From assembly GCA_910575545.1 (NCBI GenBank), contig CAJTFH010000005.1, positions 99,132-163,131 of the forward strand: a stretch of 64,000 nt of DNA. The letters are read 5' to 3'. This document shows positions 1-9,979 of this stretch, one piece after another. The position numbers were made by a program, and so were the translations under genes. How positions within the stretch are numbered: position 1 is the stretch's first letter; the number at the start of each line of letters is the position of its first letter. The notes beneath the pieces were generated by a model. It was not told the origin of the DNA and ran no database searches. It worked only from the letters and a program-made list of their open reading frames with translations. Source of the DNA: Bacteroidales bacterium (lineage in GTDB: Bacteria; Bacteroidota; Bacteroidia; Bacteroidales; Muribaculaceae).

Positions 1-2622
1 TTCCGGGAGGGCGTTTTCGGGTGTCACATCGGCTGCCCAGCGGGTTTTGATGTGGTTGCCTTTCGGAGCCCATGCGGTTTCCTGGGGTTTTGGCTGTATG
101 CGGTCTTTGAGCACTTTGATCCAGAGCCCGCCGATAACCGAGCGTCCGCTGAAGTTACATGTCACACCGGTGTTTGAAAGATAGTAGTCGCTCAGGGGTA
201 TGCGCGAGGTTGTCTCGTTCATGTAGTCGTAGTGGCGGTCGGAGAATTTAAGGAAGGTGTCTGTGTCCGGCGCCAGTGAGGCCGTCCAGAAAATCCAGTC
301 GCTCTTGGTCTGAAGGTCGCGGTTGTCGAGAGGCAATCCGTATTTCTGCTGTTTTCCGAGATAGAATTTTATTTCGCGGTCTGCGACTTCGGGTGGGAAG
401 ATGTTGTAGCCCCACATGTTATCCCATACGAGATTGTATTTCTGGCTCCAGGTTCCTGATTTGTGGAATTCCATGCGGTAGTGGTCGCCGTCGCGTGCGT
501 CGGCTTCCCAGAGGAGCGCCATGTTTTTGGCTGCGTTTTGGAATTTCTCTATGTCGCGTTTGGCTCCGCCGATGTATGGAATCAGTTCGGCATATGCGGC
601 CACGGCCATTATGGCTTTAACCGAGAGGTTTGTGTTTTGTTCGCTCGGGCCTTTGAAGTCATCGGTGCAGAGCTGGTTTCCGGGGTTCTGTCCCTCTTTG
701 CGGCAGTATTCCGCCCAGGTTTTGAGCACTGCGGTGTAGGGCTTGAGCCATTCGCCGTCGCCGGTTATGCGGCATATGGCGTTGGCCAGTATAATCATGT
801 TGGCTGATTCTTCGAGGGGCATCGAGTCGCCATAGTGCATTCCGTTGGCCTGTGGATAGATGCCGAGGTCGTGTGCGGCGCAGTTTTTCCCTTTTCGCTC
901 GTCGGAGAGGGCGTATTCAAGGATGGAGAGCATCATGCCTTTCTGCAGGGTCGGGTTGTAGAGCAGGTAGATGGGGCATTCGGGATAGGTGAGGTCGACG
1001 GTGTTGACGAATCCTCCCGATTTGTTTTCTTTCGAGAAGTAGAGGATAAGCCCCTTGTCGTCCTGGAACAGTTTGTGGGCGCCCATCACGAGGCGGTAGT
1101 TGGCGGCGAGCATCTCGGCATATTTCACGTTGCCGGCGGCCAGGGCGTCGTCGTAGATAGTCTTGTCGAGTGCGCGGCAACGGCTCATTAGGTCGGCATA
1201 TCCGTCGCGGAACTCTTCAAATGCCTGGAAGATTGTTTTGCCGTCGCGGGCGTAATATGCTTTGTAGTTTTTGTGCATATATTGCATGTCGTAGACTTCG
1301 TCATAGCCGATCATCATGAAGTCGCGGGCTTCTGAAACTGAGCCGAGGTCGTTGACGAATGCGAGTGAAGGCATGTTTCCACGGCTTGTGCTGCGCACGG
1401 GTGTGGTTGCGCTTGCGGGGAGTTTGCCGTTGGTCAGGAACTCTTTCTCGGTGTCGATTGCAGAGGCCACCGACACCTGGCCGTTGATTGCCGGGATGTA
1501 GAGGTATCCCCAGTCGATTGAAATCATGTCGCCAGTGCGTCCGAGTATGTTCTGCTCTTCAGAGCCGGCTTTGAGATATTTAATGCCGTTTTCTGTTACG
1601 GTGCTCGACAGTGTGGGCTGTCCCATTTCGTTTACGGTCATCTGGGCGCTTGTGGCCAGGTAGAACTGAACGTTGTGTTTCTTGCCGTCGGTCGATTTCA
1701 CCTGGTATGAGACATAGTTGATGGGGGTTGAAATCAGGTCGAGGTCGTCGATGAGCATCGGGGCGGTGAACACCACATCGAGGGTGACAGGGCCGCAGGT
1801 GAAGTTGTAGTAGCTGCTGGTTGCCATCACATCGACGGAGTTCTGGGTGGCCATTTCGGTTTTTGTGTTTTTATCGGCCATGTTCTCATAAAGCCCGAAA
1901 TCGATGTAGGATCCGCCGGTTGTGTTGTGGCAGTGGGCGGCTATGATGTTGTCGCCCTCTCTGAGAGCGGCTTTCTGGGTGTCGGTGAGCTGCTTTTCCT
2001 CGCCTTGCCGCCAGGTTTCGCCTGTGGCGACTATTTTAATTCCATTTATATAAAGCTCAAACACGTCGTCGTGGGAGAACTGCACCCAAAGGTCTTTCTG
2101 CAGGTCGTCGGCCGACAGTTTCACAGTGCGGCGCACATAGATGTCTTTGTCATTGCCTGTCCAGGGGTGGTTCACGTTGGGGTATTCGCCGGGAGTGCCC
2201 CATGCGGCATCTTCAACGGCCCATGCCGAGTCGTTGAAATCGGGGCGTGTCCAGTCGGTGCCGGTCTGCCGGTCGTAGTTTACGCGTCCGGACCATCCGG
2301 TTCCGTCGATTGTCATCGGGGCGATAGGTGAGAGCAGTGCGTTTCTTTCAGCACCCATGAAGCGGTATGCCACCCCGTCGACACGGAGAATGCCGTCGAT
2401 GGCCTTCTCTTTTTCGCTCCAGTGGCGGGTCGGGCCACCGTTAAGGTTGTCGTAGTTCGACCATATTGAAAAGAACGGGTCGTTGATAAGAATCGGCACC
2501 GATGGGAGCCTGAGGTTGTTGGGCTTGTAGGGTTTGAAATCTTCGGCGGTCTGTGCGATTGCGGGCAAGGTTGCCGCTGCAGACAGAACTATGGCGCCTA
2601 AAAGTCGTCGAATCTGTTTCAT
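1..2622 (-). CDS. Secreted glutaminase-family protein (DUF4964/DUF5127/DUF4965/DUF1793), 3' end outside window
   Basis: The minus strand is open for 874 codons from the ATG at 2622 to the window edge with no stop, so the C-terminus is missing. It starts with a signal peptide (MKQIRRLLGAIVLSAAA, cleavage near AIAQ). The N-terminal stretch around PSVPILINDPFFSIWS matches the DUF4964 start of Bacteroidetes GtaA-like proteins. The later segments YPECPIYLLYNPTL and LYFSKENKSGGFVNTVDL fit DUF4965, and SGRSVIGGLWIK fits the alpha-toroid DUF1793/glutaminase domain. Between DUF4964 and DUF5127 lies an inserted jelly-roll (roughly residues 100-200, WTRPDFNDSAW to YIDFGLY) resembling the sugar-binding domain of GH2 enzymes. 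The family is named after fungal glutaminase A, but the real substrate in gut Bacteroidales is uncertain. It diverges from the next gene. Confidence 0.85.
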   Translation of the reverse strand, partial: MKQIRRLLGAIVLSAAATLPAIAQTAEDFKPYKPNNLRLPSVPILINDPFFSIWSNYDNLNGGPTRHWSEKEKAIDGILRVDGVAYRFMGAERNALLSPIAPMTIDGTGWSGRVNYDRQTGTDWTRPDFNDSAWAVEDAAWGTPGEYPNVNHPWTGNDKDIYVRRTVKLSADDLQKDLWVQFSHDDVFELYINGIKIVATGETWRQGEEKQLTDTQKAALREGDNIIAAHCHNTTGGSYIDFGLYENMADKNTKTEMATQNSVDVMATSSYYNFTCGPVTLDVVFTAPMLIDDLDLISTPINYVSYQVKSTDGKKHNVQFYLATSAQMTVNEMGQPTLSSTVTENGIKYLKAGSEEQNILGRTGDMISIDWGYLYIPAINGQVSVASAIDTEKEFLTNGKLPASATTPVRSTSRGNMPSLAFVNDLGSVSEARDFMMIGYDEVYDMQYMHKNYKAYYARDGKTIFQAFEEFRDGYADLMSRCRALDKTIYDDALAAGNVKYAEMLAANYRLVMGAHKLFQDDKGLILYFSKENKSGGFVNTVDLTYPECPIYLLYNPTLQKGMMLSILEYALSDERKGKNCAAHDLGIYPQANGMHYGDSMPLEESANMIILANAICRITGDGEWLKPYTAVLKTWAEYCRKEGQNPGNQLCTDDFKGPSEQNTNLSVKAIMAVAAYAELIPYIGGAKRDIEKFQNAAKNMALLWEADARDGDHYRMEFHKSGTWSQKYNLVWDNMWGYNIFPPEVADREIKFYLGKQQKYGLPLDNRDLQTKSDWIFWTASLAPDTDTFLKFSDRHYDYMNETTSRIPLSDYYLSNTGVTCNFSGRSVIGGLWIKVLKDRIQPKPQETAWAPKGNHIKTRWAADVTPENALPE

Positions 2623-2673
2623 GATATCGTTGGTTTATTTTCTTTATTGTCCGATGCAGAAATAAGCACACTA

Positions 2674-2681
2674 CAAAATTA
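2674..2681 (-). promoter_or_regulatory. Bacteroidetes -7 promoter box for the glutaminase-family gene
   Basis: Read on the minus strand the bases are TAATTTTG, an exact TAnnTTTG box, about 52 bases upstream of the ATG. A TTTG at 2709-2706 on the same strand could be the -33 element, but the 24-base spacing is longer than usual. Confidence 0.5.
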
Positions 2682-2852
2682 GCGGATACGGCTTTAAGGG
2701 GAGGTCAAAGCCTGTTCAAAGATTGAGAAAATCAGTTCATTGTTTTCCGGTGGAATTGGCCGCAGGGGCGTGTGGCGGGGCTTTGAGGGCGGATTGACAT
2801 GATTATGGTGTTTTTTGAACAGGGATTTTCCATGTTTTGGTTAATGTTGGTC

Positions 2853-2860
2853 TACTTTTG
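2853..2860 (+). promoter_or_regulatory. Bacteroidetes -7 promoter box for the 946-residue secreted protein
   Basis: TACTTTTG matches TAnnTTTG exactly and lies 72 bases before the ATG at 2933. No well-spaced -33 TTTG is evident. Confidence 0.55.
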
Positions 2861-2932
2861 CAGACGCACACAATGCAATGCTACCGTGGAAAATTTTAAC
2901 CTTAAACATATACTCACTAAACCAATTTATTT

Positions 2933-5773
2933 ATGAAGAAAAGAGATTTACTCTTGGGATTGGCCCTTTTCGCAGGCTATTCCGCGCAGGCAGTCTCTTC
3001 ACCCTACGCAGGTAGCGTTGCGGGTGAAGGTGTCTACTATCTCTACCAGGTAGAGACGGGTCAGTGGCTCGACATCAACCACAAGGATATAGAGCTTTGG
3101 ACGACCCATGCCGAGCTCGATAACATCGGTTTCGACGTTGAGCTGAAGAAACCGGAAGGTTTCGAAGGTTTCCAGATTTTCTGTAACTACACAGGCAACG
3201 GCTCTCTCAATGGCACCGACCAGGACCGTTTCTATCTTGACCAGGGACACCGTGTGGCAACAGACTGGATTTTTGAGCCTGTAACAGTTGCCGGTGTTGA
3301 GAATGCCTATAAGATTATGGCCAAAGCCACTCCGGAAGGCACGGAAGAGCAAAACGCAATTGCGGCCGACATCTATATCGGTGCAGCTGATGGTGAGCTT
3401 TCAGATGCTCCCACCGACATGACCTGGCAGCTTGTGAGCCGCGATGAACGTCTGCGCAAGATGCAGGAAGATGTGGCCAACGGCCCTGTTGACGCATCAT
3501 GGCTCATACCCTGGCAGCTTATGGACCGCAACAACATGCGCGACCGCGGCTGGGTAAGAAACACAATCAATGAACATGGCGGCGGTGACGGATTCAACGG
3601 CCCTCGCGGATATCCGGTGAAAGAGTTCTGGCATATGATTACCACACGTTTCTCTTACACCTTGACCGACCTTCCTGAAGGAACATATGGCTTTGCCGTA
3701 CAGGCTTACTATCGCGACACAGCCGCTCCTGATAACGAAGACAACATGGAGGCCGGTAAGCAGCTTGTTGAGCGCTACCTCAACGGCACTGAGAATCTGC
3801 GTGCCACCTATTTCGCCGGTTCTGAAACAGGCACGGTAATGTCGATTTTCGCCGATGCTCCTTCGGAAGCACAAGATGGCTTCACACTTGAAATCCCCGA
3901 AGCCGGCAAATGGCTTCCAAACTCGATGGATGATGCAGGGCGTGCAATGTTTAATGGCGCTTATGCCAACAAGCTGATTGAAGTAGGTGTTGCCGACGGT
4001 CAGCTGACCATCGGTTTTGAGAAGAAAGAGGCAGATTATCGTGACTGGCTGATTGTTGGCCGTTTCTACCTCTCATATATGAGCAAGGATGTGAAAGGTG
4101 AGAATCTGAAGCCGCTGCAGGATGAACTTAGCAAACTGATTGAAACAGCTACCGCACTTCCCCAGACCCCCGGTCTGATCAACGCTATCGCCGAGGCTAA
4201 CAAACAGCTTTCAGAGGCTAAGTCGTCGACCGCTCTGTTGGCTGCCATCGATGCCATTCAGGGCGCCGTGAACGGCGTTCAGCAGTCGAAAAACGCCATC
4301 AACTACTTTATGGCCACCAAAGCTATCACAGATGCCAAAGGTATTGACACAGCCGCCGCTTCTGAGCTGTTCAACACTGCCATAAGCCGTGATGACTACA
4401 ACAACGCCCTTAAACAGATTCGTTTTGCCCACCGCCGTGATGCCGCAGAGCGCCATGAGGATGTGTTCAAAGGCAATGAGGCCGCAGAAGGTGAGTTCTA
4501 CCTATATAACATCGGTCAGAAACAGTTCCTGCAGGGTGGTTCCGACTGGGGTGCTCATGCATCGCTGGGTATGCCGGGCGTGTTGTTGAAACTTGAGCCT
4601 GAGATTACCGACGGCGATATCAAATCGTTCTACATCAACACAGGCCTCCGCAACGGCGAAGATAATGGCCGTCCGAAAGAATATCTCGGCTACCGTGGCT
4701 ATATGGACTGTGCTCCCAACGATGACTTCGGCTTCAAACCGGTTGAAGGTAAGGAGAACGTATACTACATCGTGCAGTATGACTATCCCGATGTTTACAT
4801 GGCATGGAACCCGAATGCCAGCGTTGACCAGCACAACGGCGACGAGACAACAGTAGGCACAGAAAACCGCAACCTCGACCCCAACGACTTGAACGCACAA
4901 TGGAAACTTGTCAGCAAGGCTGACCGCGACGCCCTTATTGAAAAGGCTTCGATAGACAATCCTGTTGACGTTTCCTACTATATCCAGAGCCCGAACTTCA
5001 GCCAGCGTGAAAGCGCAGCAGAAAAATGGATTTTCACAGGAGCAAGCATCTGGGAACCCGGCGCTAACCATAACGATTTCTGCGCCGAGGCCTGGAACAA
5101 TACGGATGCCGAAATCAGCCAGAATGTAGAAGGGCTGCCGGAAGGTATCTACAGCGTATGGTGCACAGGTCTCTACCGCAACGGCGACCACGCCAGCCAG
5201 ACAATCAAAGAAACTGAAGGTGAGGGTGACAATGCCACGGAAGTAGAGAAATTCATCCCGGGCCAGCCCGACAACGAGCAGGTTTCATATGCTTATCTCC
5301 TGGCCGGTGATGATTCAGCAGATGACAAGGCTCTCCCCAACATCTGCACAGAAAGCGGCAAAGCCCCTGGTGAAGGTGCAGACGTTACGGCTAAAGACGG
5401 CACAGTCTACCACTATCCGCAGTATTGCGACCAGGCATCTAACTTCTTCCGCACCGGTCTCTACCGCACTTATACAGTTATCAACAAAGAACATGCTGAT
5501 GCGCTGTTCCTTGCAGCCAGCAAGCAGGAAGCACAACTGGAGAAAGACTGGATGGTGGTTGACAACTTCCGCGTAGTTTACTACGGTAAGGAGACCACCA
5601 AAGAAGCCGTTGCCGCTAAGCTCGATGCATCTTCGGGTGTTGAATCGGTTGTTACCGACGAGGCGGTAGAGGTTAAAGACAACCGCATCTTCAACCTGCA
5701 GGGCATCCAGGTGGCTAATCCCACACAGCCCGGCATCTACATCCAGAACGGTAAGAAATTTGTAGTTCGCTAA
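2933..5773 (+). CDS. Large secreted protein with duplicated lectin-like and CBM-like modules and a T9SS-type tail
   Basis: The 946-residue product has a signal peptide (MKKRDLLLGLALFAGYSAQA). It is internally duplicated. A beta-trefoil/ricin-like module (about 28-175, opening GEGVYYLYQVETGQWL) recurs at about 518-670 (EGEFYLYNIGQKQFL). Each copy leads through a QWxLVSxxDR linker into a beta-sandwich-like module (about 185-390 and 675-880), introduced by GPVDASWLI and NPVDVSYYI. A helical segment (about 395-510) separates the halves. The C-terminus ends FNLQGIQV...PGIYIQNGKKFVVR, the Por/type IX sorting-like tail seen repeatedly in this window. No catalytic motif was recognised; glycan binding at the cell surface is an inference from the fold-like repeats. 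Followed by a strong terminator. Confidence 0.85.
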   Translation: MKKRDLLLGLALFAGYSAQAVSSPYAGSVAGEGVYYLYQVETGQWLDINHKDIELWTTHAELDNIGFDVELKKPEGFEGFQIFCNYTGNGSLNGTDQDRFYLDQGHRVATDWIFEPVTVAGVENAYKIMAKATPEGTEEQNAIAADIYIGAADGELSDAPTDMTWQLVSRDERLRKMQEDVANGPVDASWLIPWQLMDRNNMRDRGWVRNTINEHGGGDGFNGPRGYPVKEFWHMITTRFSYTLTDLPEGTYGFAVQAYYRDTAAPDNEDNMEAGKQLVERYLNGTENLRATYFAGSETGTVMSIFADAPSEAQDGFTLEIPEAGKWLPNSMDDAGRAMFNGAYANKLIEVGVADGQLTIGFEKKEADYRDWLIVGRFYLSYMSKDVKGENLKPLQDELSKLIETATALPQTPGLINAIAEANKQLSEAKSSTALLAAIDAIQGAVNGVQQSKNAINYFMATKAITDAKGIDTAAASELFNTAISRDDYNNALKQIRFAHRRDAAERHEDVFKGNEAAEGEFYLYNIGQKQFLQGGSDWGAHASLGMPGVLLKLEPEITDGDIKSFYINTGLRNGEDNGRPKEYLGYRGYMDCAPNDDFGFKPVEGKENVYYIVQYDYPDVYMAWNPNASVDQHNGDETTVGTENRNLDPNDLNAQWKLVSKADRDALIEKASIDNPVDVSYYIQSPNFSQRESAAEKWIFTGASIWEPGANHNDFCAEAWNNTDAEISQNVEGLPEGIYSVWCTGLYRNGDHASQTIKETEGEGDNATEVEKFIPGQPDNEQVSYAYLLAGDDSADDKALPNICTESGKAPGEGADVTAKDGTVYHYPQYCDQASNFFRTGLYRTYTVINKEHADALFLAASKQEAQLEKDWMVVDNFRVVYYGKETTKEAVAAKLDASSGVESVVTDEAVEVKDNRIFNLQGIQVANPTQPGIYIQNGKKFVVR

Positions 5774-5795
5774 ACCCTTGAGTTTATGCAATATG

Positions 5796-5826
5796 AAAAA
5801 GGGAGGGTCTCGGGCCCTCCCTTTTT
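5796..5826 (+). terminator. Rho-independent terminator after the 946-residue protein gene
   Basis: Stem AAAAAGGGAGGG / CCCTCCCTTTTT with a 7-base loop, followed by T residues. It lies 22 bases after the stop codon. Confidence 0.9.
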
Positions 5827-5892
5827 TGAATCTTATAAAATTTATAAATCTTATAAAGCTGGCGGGGATTTGAGGGGGTGGTCGGAATTTTG

Positions 5893-5900
5893 TAACTTTA
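5893..5900 (+). promoter_or_regulatory. Probable -7 box for the HTCS gene
   Basis: TAACTTTA departs from TAnnTTTG only at the last base. It lies 17 bases before the first ATG (5917) and 32 before the ATG at 5932, which favours the later start. Confidence 0.4.
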
Positions 5901-5916
5901 TAGCCGTAAAGCCAAG

Positions 5917-8900
5917 ATGTTTTCCCGGAAAATGAAAAATGGAATAAGGAGTTTGTTGCTATTGCTTGCCATGTCTGTGGCGGGCGTGGGGCATTGTGCT
6001 TTGGCAGCCCCGCACAACAACGATTTCGGAGAGATTATAAATACCGGATACGCCCAGGGGAAAAACAGCCTTTGCGCGTTGCGCGACCGTTACGGATTTC
6101 TGTGGGTCGGCACTCTGACAGGGCTTTACTGCTTCGACGGTAATGGGCTCCAGGTTTTTCCGCATCCGTCGGGAAGCCTCAGACCGGCGGAGGGGTCTAA
6201 TATCACCGCCATATGGGAACATGGTGAGGATATATGGTTCGGCTCCTCTTCGGGGCTTTGTGTGTTCGACCGAAAAGCAAATAACACCGGCCATTTCCCT
6301 TATCAGACGAAATATGGAGTCAGAATCAGTTCGCCTGTGCAGAAAATCATGGATGCAGGTGACGGGCATATATGGATTCTGACCCACGGGCAGGGCCTGT
6401 TTGTGTTTGATGTTAAACAGAAAGTGCTGAGCCAGAACAGCCGTCACGGGGCGTTTTATTCTGACATGGCGATAGGGAGCGACGGAAGGATATATACTGT
6501 CACTCTCGACGGGGATATGCAGATATTCAATATTAACGGCGGATTTATCAGCGGCTGCCGGCTGCCGGGTTATATCGCCGACAAAAGCCTTCAGCGCATG
6601 GCGGCTGTGGGGCGTGATGTGATAGTGTCGTCGAACACCGCTCTTTACCGTTATGACACAGCCACACATGAGATATTCAAAGAAACCGACCGGATTACAG
6701 GCACTGAAATCAATGCCATGCTTGTGTGTGTCGATGGTTCGGTGCTGCTGGGAACTGACGACGGGGTTTGGAGCTACGACAGCACGCTGAAGAGGGCTTC
6801 GCGATTCACCCCCCCCTATAACTTGTTACTAAGCAGTTGTTTGTCTGACAATAAGGTTAATGCGCTGTGTTATGATGCCGACGGGAGCATCATAGCTGTG
6901 ACCCCGCGAGGGGGTATCAGCCATCTTATGGCCAGGCAGCAGGCTTTTGAGAATGTCAGGCTGACCCACGAAGAAGATTCACGCAATACGGTCAACGTTG
7001 TGTGTATGTCGGCCGAGGCCGACGGCGTTTGGGTCGGCTCGAAAAGCGGGCTGTCCTACTATAATCCCGACACACAGACGGTTCAGAACCGGATGATACA
7101 GAATGACGGCAATGCGGAGATAACGGCTCTCGATGTTGACGGCGACAGCCTTTGGATCGGGACGAAACATCAGGGTCTGATGCTGTATGACAATTCGACG
7201 GGCAACCTGAAAAGCTACACCTATGATGCCAACACCCCCTATGCTGTGATAAGCAATGACATCAACAAGGTTTACCGCACCCGCCAGGGGGAGATTTTCG
7301 TGTTGACAAACTGGGGCTTGTGTAAGTACAGCCCTGTCAATGATAATTTTACGACATTGGCTGAAATCGACAGCCACATGCCGTTCATAGTCATGCAGGA
7401 AGACGGGCACGGGCGCACCTGGACTGCGACAGCCAACAGCGACCTTTATATGCGCACCGGCTATGGTAAGCCGTTCCGTAGGTTTACTGGCAATGCATTG
7501 GGTAACAGGCAGGTGCCGATAATGTTCCTTGACAGCAACGGTGTTCTGTGGGCTGTTACACAGGATAACAATGTGTTCTTTTTTGATGAGCAGACGCATG
7601 ATTTCAGCCGCCTCAACATATACATGTCGAAAGAATACCCGATAATCTTTATGGAAGAGGATATTGACGGATGTCTTTGGGTTGGTGGGGCGTCGGGCGG
7701 ACTGGCTAAGGTTGATGCCGACCGCCATATAACATATTATTCGTTCAGACCCCACGGCGACATGATTCCTGCAACCGATGTTTCATGCCGGTTGCCCGAC
7801 GGGAGGATTCTTTTCGGCAGCGGTAACGGTTTCAGGATTTTCAATCCACGGGAGATGAGATCAGACAGCGGTCTTGTGAAAGCCTATATCCATTCAATAA
7901 GGTTCCCTTATCTTGAGGATGGCAACGCAGAGCTTGAGAAACTCGGCCTCGACATATTGTTATATACCCGCGATGAGGTCAGGCTTCCGTATGCCGACAA
8001 CACTTTTACTCTCAGTTTCGCATCGGCCCGGCCCGGAGATATGCCCCGCGTGCTTTACGATTATATGCTCGAGGGGGTGGACAAGGCATGGATCAGAGGT
8101 GCCGGCCATGAGGTGACCTACACCGATCTGCAACCGGGCACATACACATTCCTGTTGCGGCCCGATTCGGGGGCCGATATGGAAGTCAGAAAGCTGACCA
8201 TAGTGATCATGCCCCCGTGGTATCGCACGTGGCTCGCCTATACCATCTATGGTGTGCTGGCCGTTTTGCTGATATGGGGCGCGGTTGTGCTTTCGCGCAG
8301 ACGCATACGCAAACATTACCAGCATCGTATCAACGAGTTGCGCATACAGAAGGAGCGTGAGGCATTTGAGGGGAAGATGAGATTCTTTGTCAACCTTGTG
8401 CATGAGATACGCACCCCGCTGACGCTTATCAGTCTGCCGCTTGAGCAGATGTCGGAGAGTGTGGAGAAGAACAATGGTAACATTGAAGATAACCGGAAGC
8501 ACATCAAATCGATGCGGCGCAATGTAAACTATCTTCTGGGTATAATAAACCAGTTGCTCGATTTCAGGAAAGCTGAACATGACAAGGCGGTTCGACTTAG
8601 CCGGTCTCACCGTGATGTGAAAGCTCTGCTGACCGATATATGCCGCCGCTTCGAGCATCCGATGTCGGCCATAGGCAAAGAGATAACCCTTACCATGCCG
8701 GAGGGGAAGGTGTTTGCCGATATAGACCCCGACAAGACCGACCGTGTGATTATGAATCTGATAGGTAACGCAGAGAAGTATTCGCGCAAAAAGGTGGCAG
8801 TGACGCTTCATGAACCGGCCAACGGCCAGGTGCGTATTTCCGTGGCCGACGACGGCCCGGGAATAGCTCCCCAGGAGCGGCAGCACATTTTCGACACCTA

Positions 8901-9906
8901 CTACCAGATTGAGGGTGACAACGTGTCGGCGGCTCTCGGCACCGGCCTTGGCCTGGCTTATGCGAAATTGATAGTCAAAGCCCATGGGGGGGAAATAAGT
9001 GTTGAGAACAACACCGAGGGTGGAGCAACCTTCATGCTATCCCTTCCTGTGAATGAAGGCTCATTTGCGGCAGATGCAGAGGTTTCCAAGGCAGACGGCT
9101 TGGGGAAAGAGGCTGTAGAAGGGGGGGATGCCGGCGAGAAAGTGACTGTGTTGCTGGTTGATGACAACCAGGAGCTTCTGGCAACCGTTTCTGATGCCAT
9201 GGGGCGGAGCTATAATGTGGTTACGGCATCGGATGGGGCTGAAGCATTGGGTGTCATTGACCAACGAGAGGACATAGATGTGGTAATCAGCGATTTCATG
9301 ATGCCCGGAATGGATGGGGCGGAACTTTGCCGCAGGGTGAAATCGAATGTGAAATATTCGCATATACCGTTTATAATTCTCACTGCCAAGACCGACAGCG
9401 AGGCCAAAGAGGAGGGGATGGAGTGCGGTGCCGATGTTTATATAGAGAAGCCGTTTACGATAAAACAGCTCAGGCTCCAGATCGCCAATATGCTGAAGAC
9501 GCGTGAACTGTTTTATGCCCGCATGTCGTCGGGGGGTATATCGGCCGAGAACCCGGTTGCCGATGCTCCCTATCTCAACCGTCTTGATGCCGAATTCCTT
9601 ACAACTCTCAATGAATATATGAAGGAAAACGTCAGCGATGAGGAATTCTCTATCGACATGATGGCTGAGAAGATGGCCATGAGCCGGTCGAGTTTCTACC
9701 GGAAACTCAAAGGTGTGACAGGGATGACACCGGTTGATTATCTTAAGAACTTCCGTCTGGAATATGCGGCCAAACTGCTGACCGACGGTGAACGGGTGAC
9801 AGAGGTGGCGATGCTTGCCGGATTCTCGTCGTCGTCGTATTTCGCCAAATGCTTCAAGGCCAAATTCGGGGTGATACCTAAGGAGTATGTGGCCTCCTGC
9901 CAGTAG
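5917..9906 (+). CDS. Hybrid two-component system (HTCS) sensor kinase / AraC-type regulator
   Basis: This 1329-residue protein has the full HTCS order. A signal peptide is followed by a periplasmic double beta-propeller of two-component-propeller repeats (about 30-690, motifs such as GFLWVGTLTGL, DIWFGSSSGL, DSLWIGTKHQGL). Next come a Y_Y_Y domain (about 690-760), one membrane segment (about 768-790, YTIYGVLAVLLIWGAVVL), a HisKA helix with phospho-acceptor His829 (LVHEIRTPLT), HATPase with GPGIA and GTGLGLAYA, a receiver domain with Asp1126 (VVISDFMMPG), and a C-terminal AraC HTH ending in the FSSSSYFAKCFKAKFG signature. HTCS proteins sense oligosaccharide breakdown products and switch on neighbouring glycan genes. 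The gene sits 73 bases before a GH78 rhamnosidase, its likely target. The second Met (5932, MKNGIRSLLLLL) gives a better signal peptide and fits the promoter. Confidence 0.95.
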   Translation: MFSRKMKNGIRSLLLLLAMSVAGVGHCALAAPHNNDFGEIINTGYAQGKNSLCALRDRYGFLWVGTLTGLYCFDGNGLQVFPHPSGSLRPAEGSNITAIWEHGEDIWFGSSSGLCVFDRKANNTGHFPYQTKYGVRISSPVQKIMDAGDGHIWILTHGQGLFVFDVKQKVLSQNSRHGAFYSDMAIGSDGRIYTVTLDGDMQIFNINGGFISGCRLPGYIADKSLQRMAAVGRDVIVSSNTALYRYDTATHEIFKETDRITGTEINAMLVCVDGSVLLGTDDGVWSYDSTLKRASRFTPPYNLLLSSCLSDNKVNALCYDADGSIIAVTPRGGISHLMARQQAFENVRLTHEEDSRNTVNVVCMSAEADGVWVGSKSGLSYYNPDTQTVQNRMIQNDGNAEITALDVDGDSLWIGTKHQGLMLYDNSTGNLKSYTYDANTPYAVISNDINKVYRTRQGEIFVLTNWGLCKYSPVNDNFTTLAEIDSHMPFIVMQEDGHGRTWTATANSDLYMRTGYGKPFRRFTGNALGNRQVPIMFLDSNGVLWAVTQDNNVFFFDEQTHDFSRLNIYMSKEYPIIFMEEDIDGCLWVGGASGGLAKVDADRHITYYSFRPHGDMIPATDVSCRLPDGRILFGSGNGFRIFNPREMRSDSGLVKAYIHSIRFPYLEDGNAELEKLGLDILLYTRDEVRLPYADNTFTLSFASARPGDMPRVLYDYMLEGVDKAWIRGAGHEVTYTDLQPGTYTFLLRPDSGADMEVRKLTIVIMPPWYRTWLAYTIYGVLAVLLIWGAVVLSRRRIRKHYQHRINELRIQKEREAFEGKMRFFVNLVHEIRTPLTLISLPLEQMSESVEKNNGNIEDNRKHIKSMRRNVNYLLGIINQLLDFRKAEHDKAVRLSRSHRDVKALLTDICRRFEHPMSAIGKEITLTMPEGKVFADIDPDKTDRVIMNLIGNAEKYSRKKVAVTLHEPANGQVRISVADDGPGIAPQERQHIFDTYYQIEGDNVSAALGTGLGLAYAKLIVKAHGGEISVENNTEGGATFMLSLPVNEGSFAADAEVSKADGLGKEAVEGGDAGEKVTVLLVDDNQELLATVSDAMGRSYNVVTASDGAEALGVIDQREDIDVVISDFMMPGMDGAELCRRVKSNVKYSHIPFIILTAKTDSEAKEEGMECGADVYIEKPFTIKQLRLQIANMLKTRELFYARMSSGGISAENPVADAPYLNRLDAEFLTTLNEYMKENVSDEEFSIDMMAEKMAMSRSSFYRKLKGVTGMTPVDYLKNFRLEYAAKLLTDGERVTEVAMLAGFSSSSYFAKCFKAKFGVIPKEYVASCQ

Positions 9907-9979
9907 GGTTGGCTATAAATAATGGAAGTCCCGGTAAATCAGGCTGGAGAGGAAGAATATAACCAATGGAGTAATATGT

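Larger units (their letters stand above)
2623..2932. other. Divergent intergenic region with promoters on both strands
   Basis: The 310 bases between two divergent secreted-protein genes hold no credible ORF. They contain a minus-strand -7 box (2674-2681) for the glutaminase-family gene and a plus-strand -7 box (2853-2860) for the 946-residue protein. The leader 2861-2932 is AT-rich, as is usual for Bacteroidetes translation starts. Confidence 0.6.

Noticed and set aside
276..1501. Several plus-strand frames of 60-118 codons
   Set aside because: They lie antisense to the 874-codon glutaminase-family gene, which has a signal peptide and family motifs.
7960..8985. A 341-codon minus-strand frame opposite the HTCS gene
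   Set aside because: Antisense to the kinase region of a clear HTCS protein, with no independent motif or promoter.
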